Source of the DNA: Pseudomonas tumuqii
Lineage (GTDB): Bacteria > Pseudomonadota > Gammaproteobacteria > Pseudomonadales > Pseudomonadaceae
Assembly (NCBI RefSeq): GCF_013184545.1
Contig: NZ_JAAOJA010000017.1
Span: 1-64,000, forward strand
Direction: 5' to 3'
Length of the DNA stretch: 64,000 nt
Shown here: piece after piece, positions 35,210 through 45,741 of the stretch
Numbering within the stretch: position 1 is the first letter of the stretch
Layout of the letters: the number at the start of each line of letters is the position of its first letter
Position numbers and translations under genes: made by a program
Notes under the pieces: model-generated
What the model was told of the DNA's origin: nothing
The model's input: only the letters and a program-made list of their open reading frames with translations
The model's database searches: none

Positions 35210-35238
35210 ATGATGCCTCTGCTAAAAGTGTTCGTCAA
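35210..35238 (-). promoter_or_regulatory. Candidate aceA promoter
   Basis: On the reverse strand TTGACG (35233-35238), a 17-nt spacer and CATCAT (35210-35215) make a fair sigma-70 promoter pointing at aceA. Confidence 0.45.
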
Positions 35239-35244
35239 ACGTTT

Positions 35245-35270
35245 TGTAGTGCTTTTTCACGACTACTACA
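35245..35270 (-). promoter_or_regulatory. Inverted repeat TGTAGT-N14-ACTACA next to the aceA promoter
   Basis: The half-sites at 35245-35250 and 35265-35270 are exact reverse complements. They lie 6 nt upstream of the candidate -35. RpiR-family regulators such as RccR control aceA in pseudomonads through palindromic sites; whether this is that operator cannot be shown here. Confidence 0.45.
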
Positions 35271-35299
35271 TAAGTATTGCGACGACCGGCGAGTCAGTT

Positions 35300-36109
35300 T
35301 TAATCGACGATCTCGACCTTGACCCGCAGGGTCATGTCCTCACGGCCCTGGGTCGAACGCTGCCGCAGGACGTCACCTTGCTCGGCCTGGCTCTGCTGGT
35401 TGACGCTGCCGATGCTGATCCATTCCCCAAGCCGGCCGCTGACCCGGGTATCGGTGCTCTGGATGTCGATCACCCCGGGTTGCGATGAGCTCAGGCGGTC
35501 GCGATTGCTGCTGATATTGATGTGCACGATTTCGCCCGTGAGGCTGGCGGTCACGTAGAAACCGCGGGTGACGTCGCGGTATTCGGTGCTGCTGTAGGCC
35601 TGGCCGTAGGAATCGCGGTGAGTCGAACTGAGGGGCACGCTCTGGCCGACCTGGATCAGCGCCGGGTAGCCCTCGGTGGCTTGTACCTGCTGGGTGCCGC
35701 CGCCACGGCTGTCGGTAGTGCGGTTGATGATGCGCACCTGGTCGCGACCGTTGATTTCGCCCCGGCCAATCTGCACCTGGGCATCGTCGGTACTTATGGT
35801 GCCGTCGGCGCGATAGCCGCGGTCGCTCTGGTAGCTGGACTCCGAACTGTCGACGCTGATCAGCAAGCGCCGTGGACGGGTGTCCAGTTGCTCGAGCAAT
35901 TGGCGGATTTCCGCGATCTTGACCGGCGTGGCGTTGACGATCAACTGGTTGCCATAGGCATTGACGCGTCCATCGTTGCCCAGCAACGACTGCACCAGCG
36001 GCAGCACATCATCGGCGGTGCGGTAATTCAGTGGGATGACCTCGGTGGCCGCACAGAGGGGCAGGGCGATGCTGAGCAGCAGGCCCGCGAGCAGGGTACG
36101 CGCACTCAT
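35300..36109 (-). CDS. Exported secretin-domain-like protein of unknown function
   Basis: The 269-residue product starts with a Sec signal (LLAGLLLSIALPLCA). The mature N-terminus looks like a secretin N-domain: EVIPLNYRTADDVLPLVQSLLGNDGRVNAYGNQLIVNATPVKIAEIRQLLEQLD, close to the NolW/N1 fold of type II and IV pilus secretins. The C-terminal half has a shortened beta-rich region (ALIQVGQSVPLSS, GFYVTASLTGEIVHINIS) but no transmembrane-gate length, so it cannot be a full secretin. It is the last gene of a unit with the PLD-like gene (ATGA overlap), the GNAT gene and roxA. Function unknown. Confidence 0.8.
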   Translation of the reverse strand: MSARTLLAGLLLSIALPLCAATEVIPLNYRTADDVLPLVQSLLGNDGRVNAYGNQLIVNATPVKIAEIRQLLEQLDTRPRRLLISVDSSESSYQSDRGYRADGTISTDDAQVQIGRGEINGRDQVRIINRTTDSRGGGTQQVQATEGYPALIQVGQSVPLSSTHRDSYGQAYSSTEYRDVTRGFYVTASLTGEIVHINISSNRDRLSSSQPGVIDIQSTDTRVSGRLGEWISIGSVNQQSQAEQGDVLRQRSTQGREDMTLRVKVEIVD

Positions 36110-36744
36110 AGCAGGAAACTCCTTACATCGGGGGCGGTGATGCTGGTCTGCCAGGCCTGATCGAATTGTGCCTGGCGCAAGCGCACGCGGGCGGGATCCT
36201 GGTACAGCGCATAGCCGGCGAATTGTTCGGGTTCGGGGCGCAGCAGCAAGCCGCGGTCATCGGCCAGTAAAAAGGCCACTTCCTCATTGGGGTAGTCCGG
36301 GTGCAGCTGGCGAATATGCAGGTTGCTCGACAGTCGGCGCGACAAGCCAAGCAGGCGGTGGCCCTGTTTGACCGCGCGGCTGATGTCTTTGACCAGGATG
36401 CGCAGGTGGTTCTGCGGGCTGGCCAGGAGGAAGCGGGTGCAGGCCTCCTGGATGCTGCTGTGGTGATACAGCCAGGGGTCGAGGTCGGCGCTATAGATGC
36501 ACAGGCTGCGCTGGGCTTGCAGGAACATGGCCAGTGCATGGGCGCGGGCCATCTCCGGCTGATCGAAGCGCTCCAGCGCCAGGTGCTCGCCGAGGATGAA
36601 CGGCGCCGGTTCTGCCTGTGGGTTCTCGCCCGGGGTCGGTTCGGGATTGCGCACGGCAAAACGCCCCGGCGACTGAAACTCGATGGCGGGAAGCTCTGCT
36701 GGCTCGTGGCTCTCGGTTGCGTCTGATGGGGCGTCTGGGTTCAT
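36106..36744 (-). CDS. Phospholipase D-like cytoplasmic protein of unknown function
   Basis: This is a 212-residue protein without signal or membrane segment. The first 60 residues are acidic and Pro/Glu-rich, probably disordered. The rest (AMFLQAQRSLCIYSADLDPWLYHHSSIQEA..., LRILVKDISRAVKQGHRLLGLSRRL, VAFLLADDRGLLLRP) has the strand-helix pattern of a PLD fold but lacks the HKD catalytic motif, so it is probably not an active phosphodiesterase. Start ATG 36742-36744 has GAGG 6 nt upstream. Its stop overlaps the next start as ATGA. I recognise it only as a conserved pseudomonad protein next to a GNAT and roxA. Confidence 0.75.
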   Translation of the reverse strand: MNPDAPSDATESHEPAELPAIEFQSPGRFAVRNPEPTPGENPQAEPAPFILGEHLALERFDQPEMARAHALAMFLQAQRSLCIYSADLDPWLYHHSSIQEACTRFLLASPQNHLRILVKDISRAVKQGHRLLGLSRRLSSNLHIRQLHPDYPNEEVAFLLADDRGLLLRPEPEQFAGYALYQDPARVRLRQAQFDQAWQTSITAPDVRSFLL

Positions 36745-36757
36745 CCTGACCTCGCGG

Positions 36758-37183
36758 CTATTGGCTGTGGCGCACCATATCCACATGGGGAATGCCGGCG
36801 TCGAGGTATTCGCCGCTGACAATGGCAAAGCCAAGCCTTTCATAGAAAGGCGTGGCCTGCACCTGGGCGCTGAGCATTTGTTGCTGCAGGCCACGCTTTT
36901 CCGCTTCCGCGATCACCGCGCGCAACAGTGCATCGCCGACTTTCAGGCCACGCCAGTCCTTGAGCACCGAAACCCGACCGATATGCCCGTCCGGCAGCAG
37001 GCGCGCGGTACCGATCGGGTAATCGCCCTCGTAGGCGAGAAAATGCAAGGCCTCGACATCTTCGGCATCCCATTCGAGTTCCGGCGGCACCGCTTGCTCG
37101 GCAATGAACACCGTCTCGCGAATGCGCCGCAGCTCGGCGTTGTCCTTTTGCCAATCGGCCAGGCGCACGTGGATGCTATTCAT
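36758..37183 (-). CDS. GNAT family N-acetyltransferase (ElaA/YjbC-like)
   Basis: This 141-residue GNAT fold protein has the acetyl-CoA loop region VSVLKDWRGLKVGDALLRAVI (motif A), then motif B ATPFYERLGFAIVSGEYLDAGIPHVDM. The N-terminal LRRIRETVFIAEQAVPPELEWD resembles the ElaA class. The substrate is unknown. The start ATG 37183 overlaps the end of roxA by eight bases, so the two are likely co-translated; a protein or small-molecule target linked to translation is possible but not shown. Confidence 0.85.
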   Translation of the reverse strand: MNSIHVRLADWQKDNAELRRIRETVFIAEQAVPPELEWDAEDVEALHFLAYEGDYPIGTARLLPDGHIGRVSVLKDWRGLKVGDALLRAVIAEAEKRGLQQQMLSAQVQATPFYERLGFAIVSGEYLDAGIPHVDMVRHSQ

Positions 37184-38342
37184 CGGCAAACTCCAGACTG
37201 CCCTGTTTGGCCAGCTCCAGAAGCAGATTACGCCCCTCGTCATCGGCCAGCCATGAACCGAGGTTGTCGATATGCAGCGCGTCGGCCGAGCAGATCAGCT
37301 TCAGCAGCTCGCGCTGGCTGGCAGACAGCAAGCGGCTCTGGCCACTGGCGAACAGCACCAGGTCTTCGCCCACTTCGGACCAGGCCAGGCGTGCGCTGGG
37401 GTTGCGGATCAGCACGGCGCCAGCTTCCAGGCTGCCGAGGAAGGCCGGTTCGTCGATCTCGATGCCGGCGATCAGTTCGGGGTAGCGCGGTTCGGTCATG
37501 AACTGGCCGAACCAGGTCATCAGCAGGCGCTCATCGCTCATGTGTTCATTGAGCAGGGCTTTCAAACGATCCAGGGCGTCGCGCTGGATCTGGTGCGGAT
37601 CGCTGGTCGGCTGCGCATCGGCGTCGCTATAACGGTCCTCATCCGGCAGGAACTGGCCGAGAAAGTCGGTGAAATGGGTCAGTACTTCGGCGGCGCTAGG
37701 CGCACGGAAGCCTACGGAATAAGTCATACAATCATCCTCAGCGGTACCACAGTGGGCCAGGAGCGGCGGCAGATAGAGCATGTCGCCGGGTTCCAGTACC
37801 CATTCTTCAGTTTTAGCGAATTCGGCAAGGATCTTCAGATCCGCGTGTGGCAACAGCGGGCTCTCGGAGTTGCACATCTGGCCGACCTGCCAGCGGCGTT
37901 TGCCGTAGCCCTGCAGCAGGAACACATCGTAATTGTCGAAGTGCGGACCGACACCGCCGCCAGGTGCGGCAAAGCTGATCATCACGTCGTCGATGCGCCA
38001 CTTGGGCAGAAACTTGAATTCCTCGAGCAGTTCGGCCACTTCCGGGACGAACTGGTCGACGGCTTGCACCAGCAGGGTCCAGTCGCGTTCCGGCAGTTGG
38101 GCGAAGGCATCTTCGGCGAACGGGCCGCGGCGCAACTCCCATGGGCGCTCGCCGTGTTCGATGACCAGGCGCGACTCGATTTCCTCCTCCAGGGCCAGGC
38201 CGGCCAGCTCGTCCGGCGAGATCGGGCTCTCAAAGCCGGGCATGGCCTGGCGTACCAACAGAGGTTTCTTCTGCCAGTAGTCGCGCAGGAATTCACGGGC
38301 CGTAAGGCCACCCAACAACTGCAGTGGAGTATCAGGATTCAT
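37176..38342 (-). CDS. roxA: Ribosomal oxygenase RoxA/YcfD (50S protein L16 arginine hydroxylase)
   Basis: RoxA is a 2-oxoglutarate/Fe(II) JmjC-type hydroxylase that modifies an arginine of ribosomal protein L16. The 388-residue protein has the JmjC/cupin core: iron ligands His134 and Asp136 in GVGPHFDNYDVF, distal His197 in LPPLLAHCGT, and the C-terminal winged-helix-like region. Length and ligand spacing agree with E. coli YcfD. It is first of a four-gene overlapping set (roxA, GNAT, PLD-like, secretin-like). Confidence 0.93.
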   Translation of the reverse strand: MNPDTPLQLLGGLTAREFLRDYWQKKPLLVRQAMPGFESPISPDELAGLALEEEIESRLVIEHGERPWELRRGPFAEDAFAQLPERDWTLLVQAVDQFVPEVAELLEEFKFLPKWRIDDVMISFAAPGGGVGPHFDNYDVFLLQGYGKRRWQVGQMCNSESPLLPHADLKILAEFAKTEEWVLEPGDMLYLPPLLAHCGTAEDDCMTYSVGFRAPSAAEVLTHFTDFLGQFLPDEDRYSDADAQPTSDPHQIQRDALDRLKALLNEHMSDERLLMTWFGQFMTEPRYPELIAGIEIDEPAFLGSLEAGAVLIRNPSARLAWSEVGEDLVLFASGQSRLLSASQRELLKLICSADALHIDNLGSWLADDEGRNLLLELAKQGSLEFADE

Positions 38343-38381
38343 CGTTAAGCCCTTGAAATAAATAAAAGCCCAAAAATAAAA

Positions 38382-38402
38382 ACGCCCGGCACTGCCGGGC
38401 GT
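38382..38402 (-). terminator. Rho-independent terminator after purB
   Basis: ACGCCCGGC pairs with GCCGGGCGT around a 3-nt loop; on the reverse strand a TTTTTATTTTT run follows directly. It lies 18 nt past the purB stop. Confidence 0.88.
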
Positions 38403-38419
38403 GCAAAGGACTCGATCGG

Positions 38420-39790
38420 TTAAATGCGCTTGGCCTGAGCGGCCGCATTGCCGATGTAGTTGGCTGGTGTCAGCAACTTCAGTTCGGCTTTGGCCGCGGC
38501 CGGCATATCCAGGCCGTCGATGAAGGTCTGCAGCGCTTCGGCGCTGATGCCCTTGCCGCGAGTCAGCTCTTTCAGCTTCTCGTAGGGGTTTTCGATGGCG
38601 TAGCGGCGCATGACGGTCTGGATCGGCTCGGCCAGCACTTCCCAGCAGGCATCCAGATCATCAGCAATACGTTGAGCGTTCAGCTCCAACTTGCTGATTC
38701 CCTTGAGACTTGCTTCATAGGCGATCACGCTATGGGCGAAGCCGACACCCAGGTTGCGCAACACGGTGGAGTCGGTCAGGTCGCGCTGCCAGCGCGAGAT
38801 CGGCAGCTTGCTGGCCAGGTGCTGGAACAGTGCATTGGCGATGCCGAGGTTGCCTTCGGAGTTTTCGAAGTCGATCGGGTTGACCTTGTGCGGCATGGTC
38901 GAGGAGCCGATTTCGCCGGCGATGGTGCGCTGTTTGAAGTAGCCGAGGGAGATGTAGCCCCAGATATCGCGATCGAAGTCGATCAGGATGGTGTTGAAGC
39001 GGGCGATGGCGTCGAACAGCTCGGCGATGTAATCGTGTGGCTCGATCTGCGTGGTGTAGGGGTTGAACTGCAGGCCCAGGTCTACTTCGATAAAGGCGCG
39101 GGCGTTGGCTTCCCAGTCGACCTGCGGGTAGGCCGACAGGTGCGCGTTGTAGTTGCCCACGGCGCCGTTGATCTTGCCCAGCAGCGGTACGGCCGCGACC
39201 TGGGTGATCTGCCGCTCGAGGCGATAGACCACGTTGGCCAGTTCCTTGCCCAGGGTGGTCGGCGAGGCGGGCTGGCCGTGGGTGCGCGAGAGCATCGGCA
39301 CGTCGGCGAATTTCACCGCCAGTTCACGGATGGTTTCGGCAGTCTGGCGCATCAGCGGTAACAGGACGTTATCGCGGCCTTCACGCAGCATCAGGGCGTG
39401 GGACAGGTTGTTGATGTCCTCGCTGGTGCAGGCGAAGTGGATGAACTCGCTGACGTTATCCAGCTCCGGCAGCTTGGCGGCCTGTTCCTTGAGCAGGTAT
39501 TCCACGGCCTTGACGTCGTGGTTGGTGGTGCGCTCTATTTCTTTCACACGCTCGGCGTGCTCGATGGCGAAGTTGTCCGCCAGTTGATTGAGTACGGCCT
39601 GGGCTTCGGCCGAGAAGGCTGGGACTTCGCCGATGCCTTCGTGGGCGGCCAGGCGCTGCAACCAACGCACTTCAACCAGGACGCGAAAGCGGATCAGGCC
39701 GTATTCGCTGAAAATTGGGCGCAGGGCGCTGGTTCTGCCGGCATAGCGGCCATCAACGGGGGAAACCGCGGTGAGCGAGGAAAGCTGCAT
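38420..39790 (-). CDS. purB: Adenylosuccinate lyase
   Basis: PurB acts twice in purine synthesis, releasing fumarate from SAICAR and from adenylosuccinate. The 456-residue cytoplasmic enzyme carries the fumarase/aspartase superfamily signature GSSTMPHKVNPIDFEN, TSEDINNLSHALM and RTHGQPASPTTLG. The start is MQLSSLTAVSPVDGRY at 39790, the usual pseudomonad N-terminus; the open frame upstream is not conserved. A T-tailed terminator follows, separating it from roxA. Confidence 0.97.
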   Translation of the reverse strand: MQLSSLTAVSPVDGRYAGRTSALRPIFSEYGLIRFRVLVEVRWLQRLAAHEGIGEVPAFSAEAQAVLNQLADNFAIEHAERVKEIERTTNHDVKAVEYLLKEQAAKLPELDNVSEFIHFACTSEDINNLSHALMLREGRDNVLLPLMRQTAETIRELAVKFADVPMLSRTHGQPASPTTLGKELANVVYRLERQITQVAAVPLLGKINGAVGNYNAHLSAYPQVDWEANARAFIEVDLGLQFNPYTTQIEPHDYIAELFDAIARFNTILIDFDRDIWGYISLGYFKQRTIAGEIGSSTMPHKVNPIDFENSEGNLGIANALFQHLASKLPISRWQRDLTDSTVLRNLGVGFAHSVIAYEASLKGISKLELNAQRIADDLDACWEVLAEPIQTVMRRYAIENPYEKLKELTRGKGISAEALQTFIDGLDMPAAAKAELKLLTPANYIGNAAAQAKRI

Positions 39791-39878
39791 AAGAGGGCGT
39801 TCTCGGACAATCGGCTGACGAAAAGGGCGCATATCATACATTAAATCGCCGCTCTGGCCGCGTTTGCTCGATAGCCGT

Positions 39879-40724
39879 TCAGCGGCTGCGTCGGGCAATC
39901 GACAGCAGGCTGGAGGCAAAAATCAGGGCGGCACCGATCAGCAAGGTCAGATCCGGGGTTTCGCCCCAGCGCAACCAGGCGATCACGCCGGCAAAGACGA
40001 TGGCCAGGTAGGCAAAGGGCCCGATCAGGCCGGGCGGCGCCATGCCGTAGGCCTTGGACATGATGATCTGGCTGATGGTGGCGAGCAGGCCGATTGCCAG
40101 CAACAGGCTCAGCTCATGATTGCTCAAGGGTTGCCAGGCCCAGGTCAGCGGGATTGCGGAGGCCAGCGCGCTGAACAGCGAAAAATAGAACACGATGCGA
40201 TAAGCGGGCTCGGTATCGCTCATCTCGCGGATGGAGACAAAGGCAAATGCCGCCAGAACACTGGCCGCCATGCCGATCAGGGTATTGCCACTGAGCAAGG
40301 CGCTCGAGGGCTTGGCCACCAGCAGCACGCCGAGCAGGCCGATGCCGGTCGTCAGCAGGATGCGTTTGCTCAGCGGCTCCTTCAGCCACCACCAGGCGAT
40401 CAGTGGCGTGAACAGCGGGGCCGAGTAGGTGAACAGCATGGCGTCGGCCAGGGGCAGGTGGGCCAGCGCGTAGAAGAAGCAGTACATCGCCGCCAGGCCA
40501 TAGCCGGTGCGCCAGAGATGCGCCTTGAGGCGCGTGGTTTTAAGCGGGGCCACGCCCTTGAGCAGGATCAACGGCAGGAAGAACAGCACGCCGACCAGGT
40601 TGCGAAAGAACACCACCGACTCGTTATTGACGCTGGCGGAGACTTCGCGCACGCCGACGCCCATCAGCGAGAACAGCAGCGCCGATAGCGCCAGCAGCGC
40701 GGCACCCTGCATGGGTTTGACCAT
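39879..40724 (-). CDS. EamA/DMT-family transporter
   Basis: A 281-residue inner-membrane protein with about ten transmembrane helices in two EamA repeats (first repeat from GAALLALSALLFSLMGVGV, second from IGMAASVLAAFAFVSIREM). The family exports or imports small metabolites; the substrate cannot be told. The start ATG 40722-40724 follows the hflD stop by about 14 nt with a weak ribosome-binding site, and a GTG four codons upstream is possible. Position after hflD suggests read-through transcription. Confidence 0.83.
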   Translation of the reverse strand: MVKPMQGAALLALSALLFSLMGVGVREVSASVNNESVVFFRNLVGVLFFLPLILLKGVAPLKTTRLKAHLWRTGYGLAAMYCFFYALAHLPLADAMLFTYSAPLFTPLIAWWWLKEPLSKRILLTTGIGLLGVLLVAKPSSALLSGNTLIGMAASVLAAFAFVSIREMSDTEPAYRIVFYFSLFSALASAIPLTWAWQPLSNHELSLLLAIGLLATISQIIMSKAYGMAPPGLIGPFAYLAIVFAGVIAWLRWGETPDLTLLIGAALIFASSLLSIARRSR

Positions 40725-40738
40725 GCGGGTGGTCACGG

Positions 40739-41359
40739 TTAACCGCGCAACAGCGGATAGAGGTCCTTGAGCAGCTTGCCGCGGCTGAACACCAGTTGCC
40801 AGCGGTGGCCACCCAGCTGACGCCACAGCCGTGCCGAGCGGATGCCGGCGAGCAACAGGGCGCGAATCTTCGAGGCGTTGCTCGGTTGTTGCAGATGGCG
40901 CATGTCGCCCTGTACCTGGATGCGCTGGCGGAAGGTACTGATGGTGTCCTCGTAGAGACTGCCGCAGGCGGCAATGACGTTGTCATGCACCAGACCGAAG
41001 TGACCGACCTGGTTCTGGATCTGGTCCAGGCGGCTGCCCATGACCTGCAGCATGTCGTCGCGCTTGGCCAGTTGCCTTTCCAGCCCGAGCAGGGCCAGGG
41101 CGTAGCGCAGCGGTTCGCGCTGCAGGCTGGCCGGGTCGCGCTCCAGGGCGCCGATCAGGGCGCGATACCCTTCGCGCAGGTTGAGGTCGTCACCGCCGTA
41201 CACGTCCAGGGTGCTCTTGGGATCGCGCACCAGCAGGCTGCCCAGCATGCATGCCAGTCCTGGCTCGCCAACCTGTCCTGTCTTGGCCAGCTTGTCGACC
41301 AGCACCGCTGCTTCGAAAACCGCACCCAGGGCGACCAGTTGTTCCTGCATTGGACTCAT
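40739..41359 (-). CDS. hflD: High frequency lysogenization protein HflD homolog
   Basis: HflD is a helical, membrane-associated protein known in E. coli for binding lambda CII; its normal role is unclear. The 206-residue sequence (EQLVALGAVFEAAVLVDKLAKTGQ, ALALLGLERQLAKRD, IRALLLAGIRSARLWRQLGGHRWQLVFSR) matches the family in length and order. The start overlaps the mnmA stop by four bases, the usual mnmA-hflD coupling in gammaproteobacteria. Confidence 0.93.
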   Translation of the reverse strand: MSPMQEQLVALGAVFEAAVLVDKLAKTGQVGEPGLACMLGSLLVRDPKSTLDVYGGDDLNLREGYRALIGALERDPASLQREPLRYALALLGLERQLAKRDDMLQVMGSRLDQIQNQVGHFGLVHDNVIAACGSLYEDTISTFRQRIQVQGDMRHLQQPSNASKIRALLLAGIRSARLWRQLGGHRWQLVFSRGKLLKDLYPLLRG

Positions 41360-42489
41360 GGATGCTTATCCTTGCTGCTCCAGGGTTCTGCTATTTCGAT
41401 CACGCCGCCGCCGAGGCAGATTTCGCCGTCATAGAACACCACTGACTGGCCGGGCGTGACCGCGCGTTGCGGCATGGCAAAACTGGCGCGATAGCCGTTG
41501 GCGGTTTTTTCCAGGATGCAGGCTTGATCGCCTTGGCGGTAGCGCACCTTGGCCGTCAGCCGGCGTGGTTGGTTGAGTTCGATCGGGTTGACCCAATAAA
41601 TCTCGGAAGCGAGCAGGGCGCTGGAAAACAGCCAGGGGTGATCGTTGCCCTGACCGACCACCAGCACATTGCGTTCCAGGTCTTTTTGCAGCACGTACCA
41701 GGGCTCGTCGCTGGCGTCTTTCAAGCCGCCGATGCCCAGGCCCTGGCGCTGGCCAATGGTGTGGTACATCAAGCCATGGTGGCGGCCGATCACCTCGCCT
41801 TCAGTGGTTTCAATATCGCCGGGTTGGGCCGGCAGATACTGCTTGAGAAAGTCGCTGAAGCGCCGCTCGCCGATAAAGCAGATGCCGGTCGAGTCTTTCT
41901 TCTTCGCCGTGGCCAACTGGTGCTTCTCGGCGATGGCGCGCACTGCCGGCTTTTCCAGTTCACCTACGGGGAACAGGGTCTTGGCGATCTGCTCGCCACC
42001 GACGGCATGCAGGAAGTAGCTCTGGTCCTTGTTCGGATCCAGGCCCTTGAGCAGTTCGGTGCGGCCATCGCGATCGCGGCGGCGCACATAGTGGCCGGTG
42101 GCGATCAGGTCGGCGCCAAGCGCCAGGGCATAGTCGAGGAAGGCTTTGAACTTGATTTCGCGGTTGCACAGGATGTCCGGGTTGGGCGTGCGCCCGGCCT
42201 TGTATTCGGCAAGAAAATGCTCGAACACGTTGTCCCAATACTCCGCGGCGAAGTTGGCAGTGTGCAGTTTGATGCCGATCTTGTCGCACACGGCCTGGGC
42301 GTCGGCCAGGTCATCCATGGCGGTGCAGTATTCGGTGCCGTCGTCTTCGTCCCAGTTCTTCATGAACAGGCCTTCGACCTGATAACCCTGTTCGAGCAGC
42401 AGCAGGGCAGAGACGGAGGAGTCCACGCCACCGGACATGCCGACTATGACGCGTTGCTGTTCTGGGCTAGGGAGGGCTGGATCACGCAT
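41356..42489 (-). CDS. mnmA: tRNA-specific 2-thiouridylase MnmA
   Basis: MnmA puts sulfur on U34 of tRNA Glu, Gln and Lys, taking it from the Tus relay (TusE), two subunits of which are encoded at the right end of this window. The 377-residue protein has the PP-loop GMSGGVDSS (residues 17-25), nucleophile Cys108 in DILCNREIKF and partner Cys204 in STGICFIGER. It is in the common order nudJ-mnmA-hflD. Confidence 0.96.
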   Translation of the reverse strand: MRDPALPSPEQQRVIVGMSGGVDSSVSALLLLEQGYQVEGLFMKNWDEDDGTEYCTAMDDLADAQAVCDKIGIKLHTANFAAEYWDNVFEHFLAEYKAGRTPNPDILCNREIKFKAFLDYALALGADLIATGHYVRRRDRDGRTELLKGLDPNKDQSYFLHAVGGEQIAKTLFPVGELEKPAVRAIAEKHQLATAKKKDSTGICFIGERRFSDFLKQYLPAQPGDIETTEGEVIGRHHGLMYHTIGQRQGLGIGGLKDASDEPWYVLQKDLERNVLVVGQGNDHPWLFSSALLASEIYWVNPIELNQPRRLTAKVRYRQGDQACILEKTANGYRASFAMPQRAVTPGQSVVFYDGEICLGGGVIEIAEPWSSKDKHP

Positions 42490-42551
42490 GGGGGTGTCTG
42501 CACAAAAGACGAAATTCTAACAGGCTGGCGGTGCCAAGGCTAAGGCGGTAT

Positions 42552-42992
42552 TCAATCACGGATCAGCTCCAGGTCATGCAGCGGGCCGGCGAGGTAGTCG
42601 TCAATGCAGCGCAGGACCAGCTCGCTGCGCCAGCGTTCTGGCTGGCTGGACACTTCATCACGGGTCAACCATGGCGCGCCGACGATGCCGCTGTCCAGGT
42701 TGCGTTGCGGATGATGGCGCAACGGTTTGGCGACAAAACAGATGCGCTGATAGGTCACCCCATTGCTCGGCGCGGTATACAGATAAACACCGACGATGCC
42801 GGTGAGTTCGACATCCCAGCCGGTTTCTTCGAGTGTCTCGCGCACCGCTGCCTCGCGCAGGGTTTCGTTGGCCTCAAGATGGCCGGCGGGTTGATTGAGT
42901 ACCAGACGCCCGCCCTTGAGCTCTTCGACGAGGAGAAAGCGGCCCTGGTTTTCGACGACAGTGGCAACGGTGATGTGGGGGTGCCAATCCAT
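42552..42992 (-). CDS. nudJ: Nudix phosphohydrolase, NudJ-like
   Basis: This 146-residue Nudix hydrolase has the box running from Gly37 through Glu43, Arg51-Glu52 and Glu55-Glu56 to Gly58, with the LNQPAGHLE lead-in seen in NudJ. NudJ hydrolyses nucleoside and thiamin pyrophosphates and lies next to mnmA in E. coli, which supports the name. The start is MDWHPHITVATVVE at 42992 with GAGGG about 8 nt upstream. The 62-nt gap to mnmA suggests co-transcription. Confidence 0.9.
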   Translation of the reverse strand: MDWHPHITVATVVENQGRFLLVEELKGGRLVLNQPAGHLEANETLREAAVRETLEETGWDVELTGIVGVYLYTAPSNGVTYQRICFVAKPLRHHPQRNLDSGIVGAPWLTRDEVSSQPERWRSELVLRCIDDYLAGPLHDLELIRD

Positions 42993-43082
42993 GTGTGTGC
43001 CCTCTAGGAGTGGGTCGATCATAAGCAGTCGCTGGTCGGTGGTCCGCCATGCTCTGCATCTGCTGTACCTGGGCGCACAAGC

Positions 43083-43111
43083 AGAAACCCCGGCACTTGG
43101 CCGGGGCTTCT
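43083..43111 (-). terminator. Terminator hairpin after idh
   Basis: AGAAACCCCGGC pairs with GCCGGGGCTTCT (one mismatch) around a 5-nt loop, 36 nt past the idh stop. The T run on the reverse strand is short. Confidence 0.65.
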
Positions 43112-43147
43112 GGTCATGCGGCGCGCTCAAGCGCCAGGTGTTACGCC

Positions 43148-45373
<2,226 letters not shown>

Positions 45374-45741
45374 TTAGGATTAACTCTCTTCTTTGCTAAG
45401 CGAGCACAGAATCTCGAGATGCGCATGTAGGCGCGTTCGCTCAAAGTCGTCAATGAGCCGAAAGTCGAGGATTTGCCGCAATGATGTGGGATGCACCAGT
45501 AGAGCGTTGAGCAGTTGAACGGTTGAGTTGCGGTAGCAACTCGACCGGTTCAAGGGCTGGCTGTCTCGTTCAAGACAGGCAATCCCCTATGACTCGTTAG
45601 TCACGGCGCGCAGTATACCATTGCACTAAGGTGCTGAAGAATGCCCTTGTGTCTATAGACGAAGGAACAGGTAGTCTCGCCCGATTCAAGTGGGTTACGC
45701 TCGGGAGAGATATGATTTCTAACCACAAAGCGGAGTCCAGC
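45374..45741. other. Divergent control region between idh and icd
   Basis: These 368 bases separate the two divergent isocitrate dehydrogenase genes and must hold both promoters. I see no gene. A short inverted match (CTGTCTCGTTCAAGACAG, near 45560) stands out as a hairpin but has no T tract. No operator is assigned. Confidence 0.5.

Larger units (their letters stand above)
34803..35299. other. Long aceA leader/intergenic region
   Basis: These 497 bases between aceA and the convergent-orientation end of the secretin-like gene contain no credible coding sequence. They hold a promoter candidate (35210-35238) and an inverted repeat (35245-35270) for aceA, which would give a leader of about 400 nt. 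The G/A-rich stretch near 34900-34940 is not assigned. Confidence 0.5.
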
